Shown: piece after piece, positions 7,973 to 16,926 of the stretch
How positions within the stretch are numbered: the stretch's first letter is position 1
How the letters are laid out: each line of letters starts with the position of its first letter
Assembly (NCBI GenBank): GCA_025800105.1
Contig: JAOXSG010000803.1
Location: forward strand, 1-60,045
DNA from: Cohaesibacter sp.
GTDB taxonomy: Bacteria > Pseudomonadota > Alphaproteobacteria > Rhizobiales > Cohaesibacteraceae
Direction of reading: 5' to 3'
Length of the DNA: 60,045 nt
Position numbers and translations under genes: made by a program
Notes under the pieces: model-generated
Told to the model about the DNA's origin: nothing
Databases searched by the model: none
What the model saw: only the letters and a program-made list of their open reading frames with translations

Positions 7973-9082
7973 ATGTCATTCATTAAGGATTTTATTGAGA
8001 AGGAAACGATCAATCGCAGGAATTTCTTGCTGGCGACTGCGGCTGGGCTTGGCGGAGTTGCTGCGATGTCTGCCATGGGTGGCCGGGCAATGGCTGCCAG
8101 CAAAGAGCCGACAATTGCATGGAGCTATCGCAATCGCTCTAATCCATATTGGAATGAGATTGTCTCTGGCGGGGAAGCCTTCATCCAAAGCATTGGCAAA
8201 TCGAAAGATGATCTGGTTCATTTGATCAATGAAGGGTCAAGCGAAAAATCTCTGGCTGATGTCAAGGCTATTCTGGCAAAGACCAAAGGCAATCTTGCGC
8301 TTGCGATTGATACCAATGATGCGCCCAATGCGCGCCCGGTTGTTGAGGCGGTTAAAGATTCTGGTGCTTATGTCTCCACCATCTGGAACAAGACTGACGA
8401 TTTGCATCCTTGGGATTTTGGTGACAATTATGTGTCGCATATGTCTTGGTCTGATGTGGGGCCAGCTGAGCAGACGGCGCGGATATTGTTCGAGAAAATG
8501 GGTGGCAAAGGAGCCATTGTTGGCCTTGGTGGCATTGCTTCCAATGTTCCCGCTATTGAGCGTAAGCAAGGCTTGCTCAATGCCATGAAGGATTATCCAG
8601 ATATCAAGCTTCTTGATTATCAGGCCGCTGACTGGGATACCCAGAAAGCCAACCAGATCATGTCGTCCTTCCTGACGCGTTTTGGTGATGAGATTAAAGG
8701 TGTGCATTGCGCCAATGACACCATTGGTTATGGTGTGCTGGAAGCCTTGCGCGCTGAAGGTCTGGCCGGTGAAATTCCGATTGTGACGTATGATGGTAAC
8801 CCGCAGGCCGTTGAATTGGTCATGAAGGGCGATATTGAAGCCACGGTCTTTACCAACCCGCATTGGGGTGGCGGTATTTCCGCAGCGCTTGCCTATTATG
8901 CTGCAATTGGTGCTTTCAAACCGTCTGAAGAGCCGCATGAGCATCGGGAATTTTATGGGCCAACCATCCTGATTACCCGCAAGGATGCTGAAGAATTTAA
9001 GGCGAAATATCTCGACAATGTTCCGAAATATGACTGGAAGGACTTCTGGGGTCCAACCAATGGCCAGATTCAATATGGCTGA
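7973..9082 (+). CDS. ribose-type ABC transporter substrate-binding protein
   Basis: 369 residues after trimming to the ATG at 7973, which follows GGGAGGAAACT. The N-terminus is a twin-arginine-type signal (NRRNFLLATAAGLGGVAAM). The mature part is a periplasmic-binding-protein type 1 domain: WSYRNRSNPYWNEIVSGGEAF at the start, a DTNDAP segment, and GVHCANDTIGYGVLEALRAEG with the hinge. It supplies ligand to the permeases and ATPase encoded next. Ligands of this family are sugars, polyols, autoinducer-2 or small organics; the specific one is not readable here. It is the first gene of the TetR-controlled operon. Confidence 0.9.
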   Translation: MSFIKDFIEKETINRRNFLLATAAGLGGVAAMSAMGGRAMAASKEPTIAWSYRNRSNPYWNEIVSGGEAFIQSIGKSKDDLVHLINEGSSEKSLADVKAILAKTKGNLALAIDTNDAPNARPVVEAVKDSGAYVSTIWNKTDDLHPWDFGDNYVSHMSWSDVGPAEQTARILFEKMGGKGAIVGLGGIASNVPAIERKQGLLNAMKDYPDIKLLDYQAADWDTQKANQIMSSFLTRFGDEIKGVHCANDTIGYGVLEALRAEGLAGEIPIVTYDGNPQAVELVMKGDIEATVFTNPHWGGGISAALAYYAAIGAFKPSEEPHEHREFYGPTILITRKDAEEFKAKYLDNVPKYDWKDFWGPTNGQIQYG

Positions 9083-9096
9083 TCATTTGTGAGCAA

Positions 9097-9118
9097 CGGC
9101 CAGCCTATGGGCTGGCCG
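9097..9118 (+). other. stem-loop after the binding-protein gene
   Basis: Perfect 9-bp stem (CGGCCAGCC / GGCTGGCCG) with a TATG loop, 15 bp after the stop codon and with no T-run. A typical mRNA-stabilising hairpin between a binding-protein gene and its permease. Confidence 0.7.
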
Positions 9119-9161
9119 ATTAAGCCGATCAATAAGACTAATGTCCCCCAGACCCCAAACT

Positions 9162-9209
9162 GAGGCGATCCGGCGCTGTTCCCCTGTGGTGCAGATCGTC
9201 TCTCTTTTT
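9162..9209 (+). terminator. leaky terminator-like hairpin before the permease gene
   Basis: Inverted repeat GAGGCGATC / GATCGTCTC (9162-9170 and 9194-9202, one G-U pair) followed by T5 at 9205-9209. The 23-nt loop makes it weak. It probably lowers read-through from the binding-protein gene into the permease genes, which otherwise have no visible promoter of their own. Confidence 0.45.
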
Positions 9210-9220
9210 GGTGTTTCGCT

Positions 9221-10201
9221 ATGACGGAGAGATGTGTGTCCGACTTCGTTTCCAAAGAAAAACTGCAAAAATGGGCGCCGCTTCTGGTGTTGATCGCCCT
9301 GATTTGTGTGTTTACTTTCGCAAATTCAAACTTTTTTTCGGTGCGTAATTTTGCCCGAATTGGAATTGCGTCCGCACCGGCCTTAATGATCGCGGTTGGG
9401 GTTACCTATATCATCATCATGGGATCAATTGATTTGTCCATGGAAGGGGCCGTTGCCGTCAGTGCGGTTCTTTTTGCCACGTTGTTTATAGCGATGGGTG
9501 GGTCTTTGGCCTCTTGGGCCTGGTTGGCTTTGCCTTTGACCTTGATGATTGGCGGCCTGTTCGGCCTTCTTAATGGTCTGGTGCATGTGAAATTGAAGAT
9601 ACCATCTTTCATGGCCAGCCTGTCTATGGGCTTTGTTGGAATTGGTTTGTCGCTACTGATTACGGGCGGCGACCGGATCCGGGTTGAAGATCCTTTGTTT
9701 CGCTCGCTTTTGACCGAGCGTTATCTGGGCTTTCCTTTGATGGTGCATTGTGCCCTTGTTGCGCTTCTGGTTGGTTGGTTCATTCAAAGTTACACCAAAA
9801 TTGGCCGCAATTTCTATGCGGTTGGGGGTGGGGAAGATCTGGCCCATGCTTCTGGTTTGAATGTCAAAAAAGTGCGGGTTCTTGGTTTCATGATTGCGGG
9901 GGCGTTTTATGCTCTTGGCTCATTGTTTGCTGTGGCCCAGATCGGCATTGCAGAGACGGCCACCGGCTATAATTTGATGTTTGTTTCCATCACCTCGGTG
10001 GTTGTTGGTGGCACGGCCCTTTGGGGCGGCAATGGCGGTGTGTGGAACTCCCTGATAGGTGTCTTGATTGTCAATGTCATCAATAACGGCATGATTGTCA
10101 TCGGTTTGCCGCGTTATTTGCAAGATGGTGTGCTGGGCGTTCTGGTGATTGTTGCTGTGGTTCTGTCCACTGATCGTAAATCCCTTGCTTTTGTGAAGTG
10201 A
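9221..10201 (+). CDS. ribose-type ABC transporter permease
   Basis: 326-residue inner-membrane permease of the RbsC/BPD_transp_2 family with 8-10 hydrophobic segments. Family motifs are GVTYIIIMGSIDLSMEGAVAVSA (the IDLSxG signature), GLLNGLVHVKLKIPSFMASLS and VVVGGTALWGGNGGVWNSLIG. A GTG at 9236 behind GGAGAG is an equally good start and would remove five residues. The last 4 bp overlap the ATPase gene (GTGA). It probably pairs with the second permease (11722-12663) as a heterodimer. Confidence 0.92.
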   Translation: MTERCVSDFVSKEKLQKWAPLLVLIALICVFTFANSNFFSVRNFARIGIASAPALMIAVGVTYIIIMGSIDLSMEGAVAVSAVLFATLFIAMGGSLASWAWLALPLTLMIGGLFGLLNGLVHVKLKIPSFMASLSMGFVGIGLSLLITGGDRIRVEDPLFRSLLTERYLGFPLMVHCALVALLVGWFIQSYTKIGRNFYAVGGGEDLAHASGLNVKKVRVLGFMIAGAFYALGSLFAVAQIGIAETATGYNLMFVSITSVVVGGTALWGGNGGVWNSLIGVLIVNVINNGMIVIGLPRYLQDGVLGVLVIVAVVLSTDRKSLAFVK

Positions 10202-11712
10202 TCCCGATGTTTGAGCTTAAAAAAGTTGAAAAGACATTTCCCGGTGTTCGCGCGCTCAAGAGCGTGGATTTCGAGATCAAGCGTGGCGAGATTGTTGGTC
10301 TTGTGGGTGAGAATGGGGCTGGCAAATCCACCTTGATGAAGGTCATCTATGGTGCTTATCAGCATGATGGGGGCGAGGTGCTTGTCGATGGCACGCCAGT
10401 GCGTTTTGAAAATCCGCGACAGGCTATGGAAATGGGCGTCGGTATGGTGTTTCAGGAGCAATCCCTGATCAGCAATCTGACCGTGATGGAAAATATTTTT
10501 CTGGGATTTGAGCAGCAATTTGTCAAATTCGGCTTGATGGACTGGAAACATATGGCCGAGGCGGCGCGCTTTCAGTTGGCCAAAGTCAAGCTTGATATCG
10601 ATCCTGCCATGACCACGTCCGAGCTTTCTTTTGCCCAGCGTCAGCTGGTGGAATTGGCCAAGGTGCTGACGCTGGAAGAGCGGGTGGATGGCGATCTGGT
10701 TATTTTGCTGGATGAGCCGACCTCGGTTTTGGCAAAAGAAGAGGTGGAGCTGCTGTTCAAGCTTGTGCGTGAATTGACGGAGCGGGCTTCTTTTATCTTT
10801 GTTTCGCACCGTATGGACGAAGTGCTGGAGCTGTCTGATCGCATTTATGTGATGAAGGATGGCGAAGTGGTGGATGTTCTGGCTTCAGAGGGAGCTGATG
10901 TTGATGATATCCAGCACAAGATGGTTGGCCGCAATGTCGACAAGGAATATTACCGCGAGGAAAAGCAAAAGCCGTTTAACAAGGATCAGGTTCTTGTTGA
11001 GCTTGACGCAATTTCTCGTGCTTCTGCCTATAAGGATATTTCGCTCAAACTCCATGCCGGAGAGGTTTTGTGTCTTGTTGGCACAGAAGGCTCCGGGCGA
11101 GAGGCTATCATTCGCACTATTTTCGGCCTCAACCGTCCTCATCTGGGCGCAGTGAGCATTAAGGGCGATACTATTCATTCCTTCAAAGCCAATGAAATGG
11201 TTGATCGCGGTGTTGGATATATCCCACGCGAGCGCAAAATTGAGGGCATCGTCTCGGGCATGAATCTGTTTGAGAATATGACCTTGTCCCAGATGGGCAA
11301 GCATTCGAAATTTGGTGTTTTGAATATTGCGCAAGAGCGGGCCTTGGCACGAGACTGGATTGATCATCTCTCTATCAAAGCCTCTTCTGAGGATGCCGAT
11401 TGCGGCAATCTTTCGGGTGGGAACCAGCAAAAAGTGGTGTTGGCGAAATGGCGGAGCGGCGGTTCTGACATCATTTTGCTGGACCACCCAACCCGCGGCC
11501 TCGATATCGGTGCCAAAGAAGATGTTTATGAGATGATCCGCGAAATGAGTGCGGAAGGGGTCGGCGTTATTCTCATTGCCGATACACTGGAAGAGGCCAT
11601 TGGGCTTGGCCATTCGATCATTGTTTTGAAAGACGGCGAAATCACAAAGCGGTTTGATTGCCAGCCCGGCAACAAGCCAACGCTTTATGATCTCGTGCAT
11701 TACATGGTTTAG
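10198..11712 (+). CDS. ribose-type ABC transporter double ATPase
   Basis: 504 residues with two fused ABC domains, as in RbsA/MglA. Domain 1 has Walker A GENGAGKST, a Walker B region VILLDEPTSVLAKEE and the switch SHRMDE. Its signature loop is SFAQRQLVE in place of LSGGQ. Domain 2 (from about residue 260) has a degenerate Walker A (GTEGSGREA), signature NLSGGNQQKVVLAKW and IILLDHPTRGLDIGAK, where the usual Walker B Glu is His (LLDHPT). Loss of the catalytic Glu in domain 2 suggests asymmetric hydrolysis. The start is GTG 10198 in a GTGA overlap, or ATG 10207. Confidence 0.93.
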   Translation: MIPMFELKKVEKTFPGVRALKSVDFEIKRGEIVGLVGENGAGKSTLMKVIYGAYQHDGGEVLVDGTPVRFENPRQAMEMGVGMVFQEQSLISNLTVMENIFLGFEQQFVKFGLMDWKHMAEAARFQLAKVKLDIDPAMTTSELSFAQRQLVELAKVLTLEERVDGDLVILLDEPTSVLAKEEVELLFKLVRELTERASFIFVSHRMDEVLELSDRIYVMKDGEVVDVLASEGADVDDIQHKMVGRNVDKEYYREEKQKPFNKDQVLVELDAISRASAYKDISLKLHAGEVLCLVGTEGSGREAIIRTIFGLNRPHLGAVSIKGDTIHSFKANEMVDRGVGYIPRERKIEGIVSGMNLFENMTLSQMGKHSKFGVLNIAQERALARDWIDHLSIKASSEDADCGNLSGGNQQKVVLAKWRSGGSDIILLDHPTRGLDIGAKEDVYEMIREMSAEGVGVILIADTLEEAIGLGHSIIVLKDGEITKRFDCQPGNKPTLYDLVHYMV

Positions 11713-11721
11713 GGGATCGTT

Positions 11722-12663
11722 ATGACTTTGGAAAAACTGAAAAAACACTTCCCCTGGATCACCTTGGTCATCCTTGTTGTTTTGGTTGGGATTATGGATC
11801 CAAGCTTTCTGAGCCCTACCAATCTGATCCGACTGGCGGCGGATATCTCCACGCTGTTCATTATGGCGTTGGGTATGACCTTTGTCATTTATATTGGCGG
11901 CATTGATCTCTCGGCACAATCGGTTGCCAATATGACCACGGTGATTGCGACCCTGATGTTGCCCATTCTCGGTGTTGGGGCGGCGCTCTTTTGCATTGTT
12001 GTTGGGTTCGGTTTTGGCTTTGTTTCGGGTTTTGTGTCTACAAAACTGAAAGTGCCTTCCTTCATCTCAACCTTGGCGGTTGGTGGTATTGCTTTGTCTG
12101 TGGGGCAATATGCTTCTGGGCAGCGGGCTCTTTATATGGATGCGGAGATGCGTGATCAGGCTTTTGGCTGGTTGGTTGGCAGCACGGCTGGCATTCCCCA
12201 TGAATTGATCATCGCGCTTGTTTTGTTGGCGCTTGCCTATTTTGTTGAGCGTCGCATGACAATTGGTAGAGCTTTGAAGGCCATTGGAGCGGGCGAATTG
12301 GCTGCGGTGGCCTCTGGCTTGCAAGTGGATCGCTTCAAGATGTTTGCCTTTGCCCTGTCTGGTGCTTTTGCTGCCATTGCAGGCCTGATGTTTGCGGTTA
12401 AACTTTCCGGTGGTTCTCCTGTCATTGCCAATGGATTTTTGTTGCCTGCTATCGTTGCCGTTCTGGTTGGCGGTACGCCGTTGACGGGTGGTGTTGGTGG
12501 TGTGCTGAACACCTTTATCGGGGCGATGATTGTTGCCGTGATCCGCACGTCCATGCTCTATCTAGAGATTAAGGCAACAGATCAGCAGATCTTCTTCGGC
12601 ATTGTTCTGATTGCAGCGATTGCCTTGACGATTGATCGCAGCAAAATGAAAACCGTTAAATGA
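11722..12663 (+). CDS. ribose-type ABC transporter permease, second subunit
   Basis: 313-residue permease of the same family as the product of 9221-10201, with IYIGGIDLSAQSVANMTTV, GFVSTKLKVPSFISTLAVGG and VAVLVGGTPLTGGVGGVLNTFIG. It begins 9 bp after the ATPase stop and ends beside the alcohol dehydrogenase start. Two different permeases with one fused ATPase imply a heterodimeric channel. Confidence 0.92.
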   Translation: MTLEKLKKHFPWITLVILVVLVGIMDPSFLSPTNLIRLAADISTLFIMALGMTFVIYIGGIDLSAQSVANMTTVIATLMLPILGVGAALFCIVVGFGFGFVSGFVSTKLKVPSFISTLAVGGIALSVGQYASGQRALYMDAEMRDQAFGWLVGSTAGIPHELIIALVLLALAYFVERRMTIGRALKAIGAGELAAVASGLQVDRFKMFAFALSGAFAAIAGLMFAVKLSGGSPVIANGFLLPAIVAVLVGGTPLTGGVGGVLNTFIGAMIVAVIRTSMLYLEIKATDQQIFFGIVLIAAIALTIDRSKMKTVK

Positions 12664-12674
12664 GCGAGGATCGC

Positions 12675-13715
12675 ATGTCTCAGTCATCAACCATGAAGGC
12701 GGCTATCTTGATGGAGCCTGGCCATTTTGAGGTTCGTGAGGTTCCCAAACCGCATTGTGGGCCTGATGAGGTCTTGATCAAGGTGGAACGGGTTGGCATT
12801 TGCGGCACTGATGTTCATATTTTTCATGGCAATTATGCTGCTGACAAGCTTCCCCTTATTCCCGGTCATGAGCTTGTTGGCACAATTGAGCAGCTTGGCG
12901 AGACTGTGCAGCATCTTGACGTTGGTTCTCGCGTGGTCGTTGATATCAATGTGGGATGCGGACAATGCTATTATTGCCGTCGCAATGAGATCCTGAATTG
13001 CGCTGAAGTCAATCAATTGGGTATTTCTTGCGATGGGGCTTTTGCGGAATATCTTGCCGTTCCCGCTCGTCTGGTGATACCGGTGTCCGAGCATGTGCCT
13101 GTTGAGGTTGCTGCTTTGTGCGAGCCTGTGGCTTGTGTGGTGCGTGCCACGCGCAAGGCCAATATCGGCTTTGGTCAGTCGGTTGTTGTGTTGGGGGGCG
13201 GACCCATTGGCAATTTGCATGTGCAAATGCTGCGTTTGGTTGGAGCGGCCCCGATTGTTGTTGCTGAGCCGAACGAGATGCGCGCCCAGCTTGCTTTGGA
13301 CGCTGGTGCTGATGTGGTGGTCAGCGATAGTGATCAATTGAAAGAGACGGTGCTTTCCATGACCGATGGGCGCGGCGCTGATGTGGTGATCGAAAGTGTT
13401 GGTCTGCCGGCCTTATATGAAAAGGCTCTGGATTTGATCCGCCCCGGCGGTCATATCTCGGCTTTCGGGATCACCGGGCCCGATGATGCCTTGTCCATGT
13501 CGATTTTGGATATGATCCTGAAGGAAAATTCCATAAAGGGATCCGTTGCCGGAATGGGTGAGGACATGCATGATGCTTTGACCCTGCTTTCCCATAATCG
13601 TTTCAAGACAGATGCCTTTGCCTCCAAGGCTTACAAATTGGAGGATATTCAGGCAGCCTTTGAAGGGTTGGCCGATCACATAGATGTCTTGAAGACTTCT
13701 ATCACCGTCTCTTAA
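12675..13715 (+). CDS. zinc-dependent medium-chain alcohol/polyol dehydrogenase
   Basis: 346-residue MDR-family dehydrogenase. The catalytic-zinc region is CGTDVHIFHGNYAADKLPLIPGHE; the structural-zinc lobe has four Cys in CGQCYYCRRNEILNC; the NAD(P)-binding motif is VVLGGGPIGNLHVQ. It most resembles sorbitol/threonine/galactitol-phosphate dehydrogenases, so a secondary alcohol of a polyol is a plausible substrate. ATG 12675 is preferred over the overlapping ATG 12660 because GAGGA lies 6 bp upstream. It is the fifth gene of the TetR-controlled operon and follows the importer directly. Confidence 0.9.
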   Translation: MSQSSTMKAAILMEPGHFEVREVPKPHCGPDEVLIKVERVGICGTDVHIFHGNYAADKLPLIPGHELVGTIEQLGETVQHLDVGSRVVVDINVGCGQCYYCRRNEILNCAEVNQLGISCDGAFAEYLAVPARLVIPVSEHVPVEVAALCEPVACVVRATRKANIGFGQSVVVLGGGPIGNLHVQMLRLVGAAPIVVAEPNEMRAQLALDAGADVVVSDSDQLKETVLSMTDGRGADVVIESVGLPALYEKALDLIRPGGHISAFGITGPDDALSMSILDMILKENSIKGSVAGMGEDMHDALTLLSHNRFKTDAFASKAYKLEDIQAAFEGLADHIDVLKTSITVS

Positions 13716-13729
13716 GCCGATAATGTAGC

Positions 13730-13743
13730 GGCTCGCGCGAGCC
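13730..13743. other. short perfect palindrome in operon gap
   Basis: GGCTCGCGCGAGCC, a 14-bp perfect palindrome in the 54-bp gap between the alcohol and aldehyde dehydrogenase genes. It may form a small hairpin or simply be chance GC-rich sequence. Confidence 0.4.
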
Positions 13744-13769
13744 CGCCTCGTATATTTCAGGAGTTCGTC

Positions 13770-15269
13770 ATGTCCAAGACATTAGGTCTTTTGCCTCTTC
13801 CCGACCAAGCCCGCGACTTTGGCTTTTTTGTAGATGGTGCCTTTGTGCCTGCGGGTGAGCGCCAAATATTTGAGCGCCATAGTCCGGCTCATGATGTGCC
13901 TGTGTCCAGGATTGTCAAATGCACATCTGAGGATCTGGACAAAGCGGTTTCTGCTGCGCGGCGGGCCTTTGATGATCGTCGTTGGTCGGGTTTATCGGGG
14001 GCTGAGCGTGCGTCTGTGCTGCTCAAAGCTGCTGCGGGCATTCGGGAGCGGGCAGAAGAGCTGGCCTATTTCGAAACATTGGAAAATGGCAAGCCAATTT
14101 CGCAATCGCGTGGTGAAGTGGAAGCGGCGGCTGGCATTTATGAATATGCAGCCGGTGCTGCGCGTGCCCTTCATGGTGACAGTTTCAACAATTTGGGCGA
14201 CAAGTTATTTGGATTGGTTACCCGCGAGCCGGTGGGTGTTGTCGGCTTGATCACGCCATGGAATTTTCCTTTCTTTATTCTTTCAGAGCGTGTGCCTTTC
14301 ATTTTGGCCTCAGGATGCACCATTGTTGCAAAACCAAGCGAGGTTACATCGGCAACAACCTTGATCATGGCAGAAATTCTTAAAGAGGCGGGTTTGCCTG
14401 ATGGGGTTTATAATGTCGTCACCGGGTCGGGCAGCAGTGTTGGCCAAGCCCTTATTGAGCATAATGATGTTGATATGGTCTCCTTTACCGGGTCCACGGC
14501 TGTTGGACGCAAGGTTCTGGCGGCGGCGCAAGGCAATTTCAAAAAGCTGGGTCTTGAGCTTGGGGGCAAGAATCCGCAAGTTGTGTTTGCGGACGCCAAT
14601 CTGGAAGATGCGGCAGATGGTGTGACTTTCGGTATTTGCTTCAATACCGGGCAATGCTGCGTATCAGGCAGCCGCCTTATTGTCGAAAAAAGCGTTGCAG
14701 CCAAATTTGAGGCTTTGCTCAAAGAGCGCTTTGCCAAAGTGCGTGTGGGGGATCCTCTGGATCCGAACACGCAGGTTGGCGCCATTACCACCAATGCGCA
14801 GAATGACACCATCACCCATTATCTGGAAAGCGGCAAAAAATCCGGTGCCCGTTTGGTCTGTGGTGGCCATGTGATGCAAAGCGAGCAGGGGCAGTATATT
14901 GAGCCGACCCTGTTTGCAGATGTTACCAATGATATGGATATTGCCAGAGACGAGATTTTTGGCCCTGTTCTGACCATGCATGTCTTTGAGAGTGTTGAGG
15001 AAGCCATCGAACTTGCCAATGATACGATATATGGCTTGGCCGCCAGTGTCTGGTCTAAAAATATTGATAAGGCTTTGCAGGCATCACGGCGCATTCAGGC
15101 GGGCCGCATGTGGATCAATTGCACGCTTGCCGGTGGCCCGGAATTGCCCATTGGTGGTTTCAAACAGTCTGGCTGGGGACGAGAAACCGGCATTTATGGT
15201 GTCGAGGAATATACCCAGATCAAATCCACCCATATTGAGCTGGGTGATCGGGATCACTGGCTAGTATAA
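13770..15269 (+). CDS. NAD(P)-dependent aldehyde dehydrogenase
   Basis: 499-residue ALDH-superfamily enzyme of standard length. It has VVGLITPWNFPFFILSERVPFILASGCT, the cofactor loop VSFTGSTAVGRKV, the general-base motif LELGGKNPQ and the nucleophile motif FNTGQCCVSGSR (Cys296/Cys297, the second being the usual nucleophile). It resembles betaine-aldehyde and gamma-aminobutyraldehyde dehydrogenases. In this operon it would oxidise the aldehyde made by the neighbouring GMC or zinc alcohol dehydrogenase to an acid, ready for CoA activation. GGAG (13759 region) precedes the start. Confidence 0.92.
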   Translation: MSKTLGLLPLPDQARDFGFFVDGAFVPAGERQIFERHSPAHDVPVSRIVKCTSEDLDKAVSAARRAFDDRRWSGLSGAERASVLLKAAAGIRERAEELAYFETLENGKPISQSRGEVEAAAGIYEYAAGAARALHGDSFNNLGDKLFGLVTREPVGVVGLITPWNFPFFILSERVPFILASGCTIVAKPSEVTSATTLIMAEILKEAGLPDGVYNVVTGSGSSVGQALIEHNDVDMVSFTGSTAVGRKVLAAAQGNFKKLGLELGGKNPQVVFADANLEDAADGVTFGICFNTGQCCVSGSRLIVEKSVAAKFEALLKERFAKVRVGDPLDPNTQVGAITTNAQNDTITHYLESGKKSGARLVCGGHVMQSEQGQYIEPTLFADVTNDMDIARDEIFGPVLTMHVFESVEEAIELANDTIYGLAASVWSKNIDKALQASRRIQAGRMWINCTLAGGPELPIGGFKQSGWGRETGIYGVEEYTQIKSTHIELGDRDHWLV

Positions 15270-15278
15270 GGGGCGATT

Positions 15279-16880
15279 ATGGCTGACGCAGGATATGATT
15301 ATGTGATTGTTGGTGGTGGCTCGTCAGGCTGTGTTTTGGCAAACCGGCTGTCAGAAAACCCCGATATTTCGGTGCTTTTGCTCGAAGCGGGCGGCAAGGA
15401 TAGCCATCCCTATATCCATATGCCCGTTGGATTTGCCAAATTGACTGCCGGTCCCATGACATGGGGCTTTAACACCGTACCACAACGACATGCCAATAAT
15501 CGCGAGATTCCTTACGCGCAGGGCCGTGTTCTTGGGGGTGGCAGCTCGATCAATGCTGAGGTCTTTACCCGTGGGGTTCCTGCCGATTATGACCGTTGGG
15601 CTTTTGAGGAAGGGTGTGAAGGTTGGTCTTTTGCTGACATTCAGAAATATTTCATTCGGTCTGAAGGCAATAGCCTGTTTGCTGGTGACTGGCATGGAAC
15701 GGATGGGCCGCTTGGTGTCTCCAATCTTCAAAAACCGCAAGCAATGACCCGTGCCTTTGTGCGCTCTTGTCAGGAATTGGGCATTCCATATAATCCTGAT
15801 TTCAATGGTGAGAGGCAGGAAGGGTCGGGCATTTATCAGGTGACGGTGAAGAATGCGCGCCGCAGTTCGGCCGCTGTTGCTTATTTGCATCCTGTTATGG
15901 CACGTAAAAATCTGACCGTTCAGACCGGCGCACAGGTGTTGCGTCTTGTCTTTGAGGGCAAGCGTGCCGTTGGAGTGGACTATCTGGTTGGCTCAGAGCG
16001 AAAAATGGTCCGCTCGGAGCAGGAAATTCTGGTTACGTCTGGTGCGATTGGCACGCCCAAATTGCTGATGTTGTCGGGGATTGGTCCCGCAGGGCATCTC
16101 AAAGAGCATGGCATTGAGGTGGTGCAGGATCTGCCTGGAGTAGGGGAAAATCTGAATGATCATTTTGGCATTGATATTGTTGCCGAGCTGAATGGCCATT
16201 ATAGCCTTGATAAATACAACAAGCTACACTGGATGATGTGGGCAGGGATGGAATATGTCTTGTTCAAATCTGGCCCTGTTGCGTCCAATGTTGTTGAGGG
16301 CGGAGCATTTTGGTATGCGGATAAATCCAATCCGGTGCCTGATTTGCAATTCCATTTTCTGGCCGGAGCAGGGGCGGAAGAGGGGGTGCCGAGTGTTCCC
16401 AAAGGTTCTTCAGGTATCACGCTCAACTCCTATACATTGCGCCCCAAGGCGCGTGGCACAGTCAAACTTCGCTCGTCCAATCCTTCTGATATGCCGCTTG
16501 TGGATCCAAACTTTCTTGGTCACCCGGATGATCTCAAGACATCCGTTGAAGGGGTCAAGATCAGCCGCGATATTTTCAGCCAATCAAGTTTGTCGAAATA
16601 TGTCAGGAAAATTCGTTTCCCTGATGACAATGTGAAAACGCAAGAAGATTTTGAAGCTTATGCGCGTCAATATGGCCGCACCTCTTATCATCCGACCTGC
16701 ACCTGCAAAATGGGTGTTGATGATATGGCTGTTGTTGACCCGGAGCTAAAGGTACATGGCATTGATGGTTTGCGCTTGTGTGACAGCTCTATCATGCCCA
16801 GTTTGATTGGTTCCAACACCAATGCTCCTACGATTATGATTGGTGAAAAAGCCAGCGATCTTATTTTGGGCAATCGATGA
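15279..16880 (+). CDS. GMC-family FAD-dependent alcohol oxidoreductase
   Basis: 533-residue glucose-methanol-choline oxidoreductase. The FAD-binding motif YDYVIVGGGSSGCVLANRLSE is at the N-terminus; GMC signature 1 is around RVLGGGSSINAEVFTRG; signature 2 is SGAIGTPKLLMLSGIGP. The C-terminal catalytic region includes SYHPTCTCKMG and GSNTNAPTIMIGEKASDLI. It resembles choline and polyethylene-glycol/alkanol dehydrogenases. It starts 9 bp after the ALDH gene, so the two probably act in sequence on a primary alcohol. There is no choline-specific evidence. Confidence 0.9.
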   Translation: MADAGYDYVIVGGGSSGCVLANRLSENPDISVLLLEAGGKDSHPYIHMPVGFAKLTAGPMTWGFNTVPQRHANNREIPYAQGRVLGGGSSINAEVFTRGVPADYDRWAFEEGCEGWSFADIQKYFIRSEGNSLFAGDWHGTDGPLGVSNLQKPQAMTRAFVRSCQELGIPYNPDFNGERQEGSGIYQVTVKNARRSSAAVAYLHPVMARKNLTVQTGAQVLRLVFEGKRAVGVDYLVGSERKMVRSEQEILVTSGAIGTPKLLMLSGIGPAGHLKEHGIEVVQDLPGVGENLNDHFGIDIVAELNGHYSLDKYNKLHWMMWAGMEYVLFKSGPVASNVVEGGAFWYADKSNPVPDLQFHFLAGAGAEEGVPSVPKGSSGITLNSYTLRPKARGTVKLRSSNPSDMPLVDPNFLGHPDDLKTSVEGVKISRDIFSQSSLSKYVRKIRFPDDNVKTQEDFEAYARQYGRTSYHPTCTCKMGVDDMAVVDPELKVHGIDGLRLCDSSIMPSLIGSNTNAPTIMIGEKASDLILGNR

Positions 16881-16926
16881 TTTGATATGCATAACACTGA
16901 CTATGTTTACGGATAGATTAGAATGA

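Noticed and set aside
15279-16880. Choline dehydrogenase (betA) assignment with the neighbouring ALDH as betB
   Set aside because: The GMC and ALDH genes sit in a sugar-ABC/TetR operon with no betI-type or betaine context, so a general alcohol substrate is safer.
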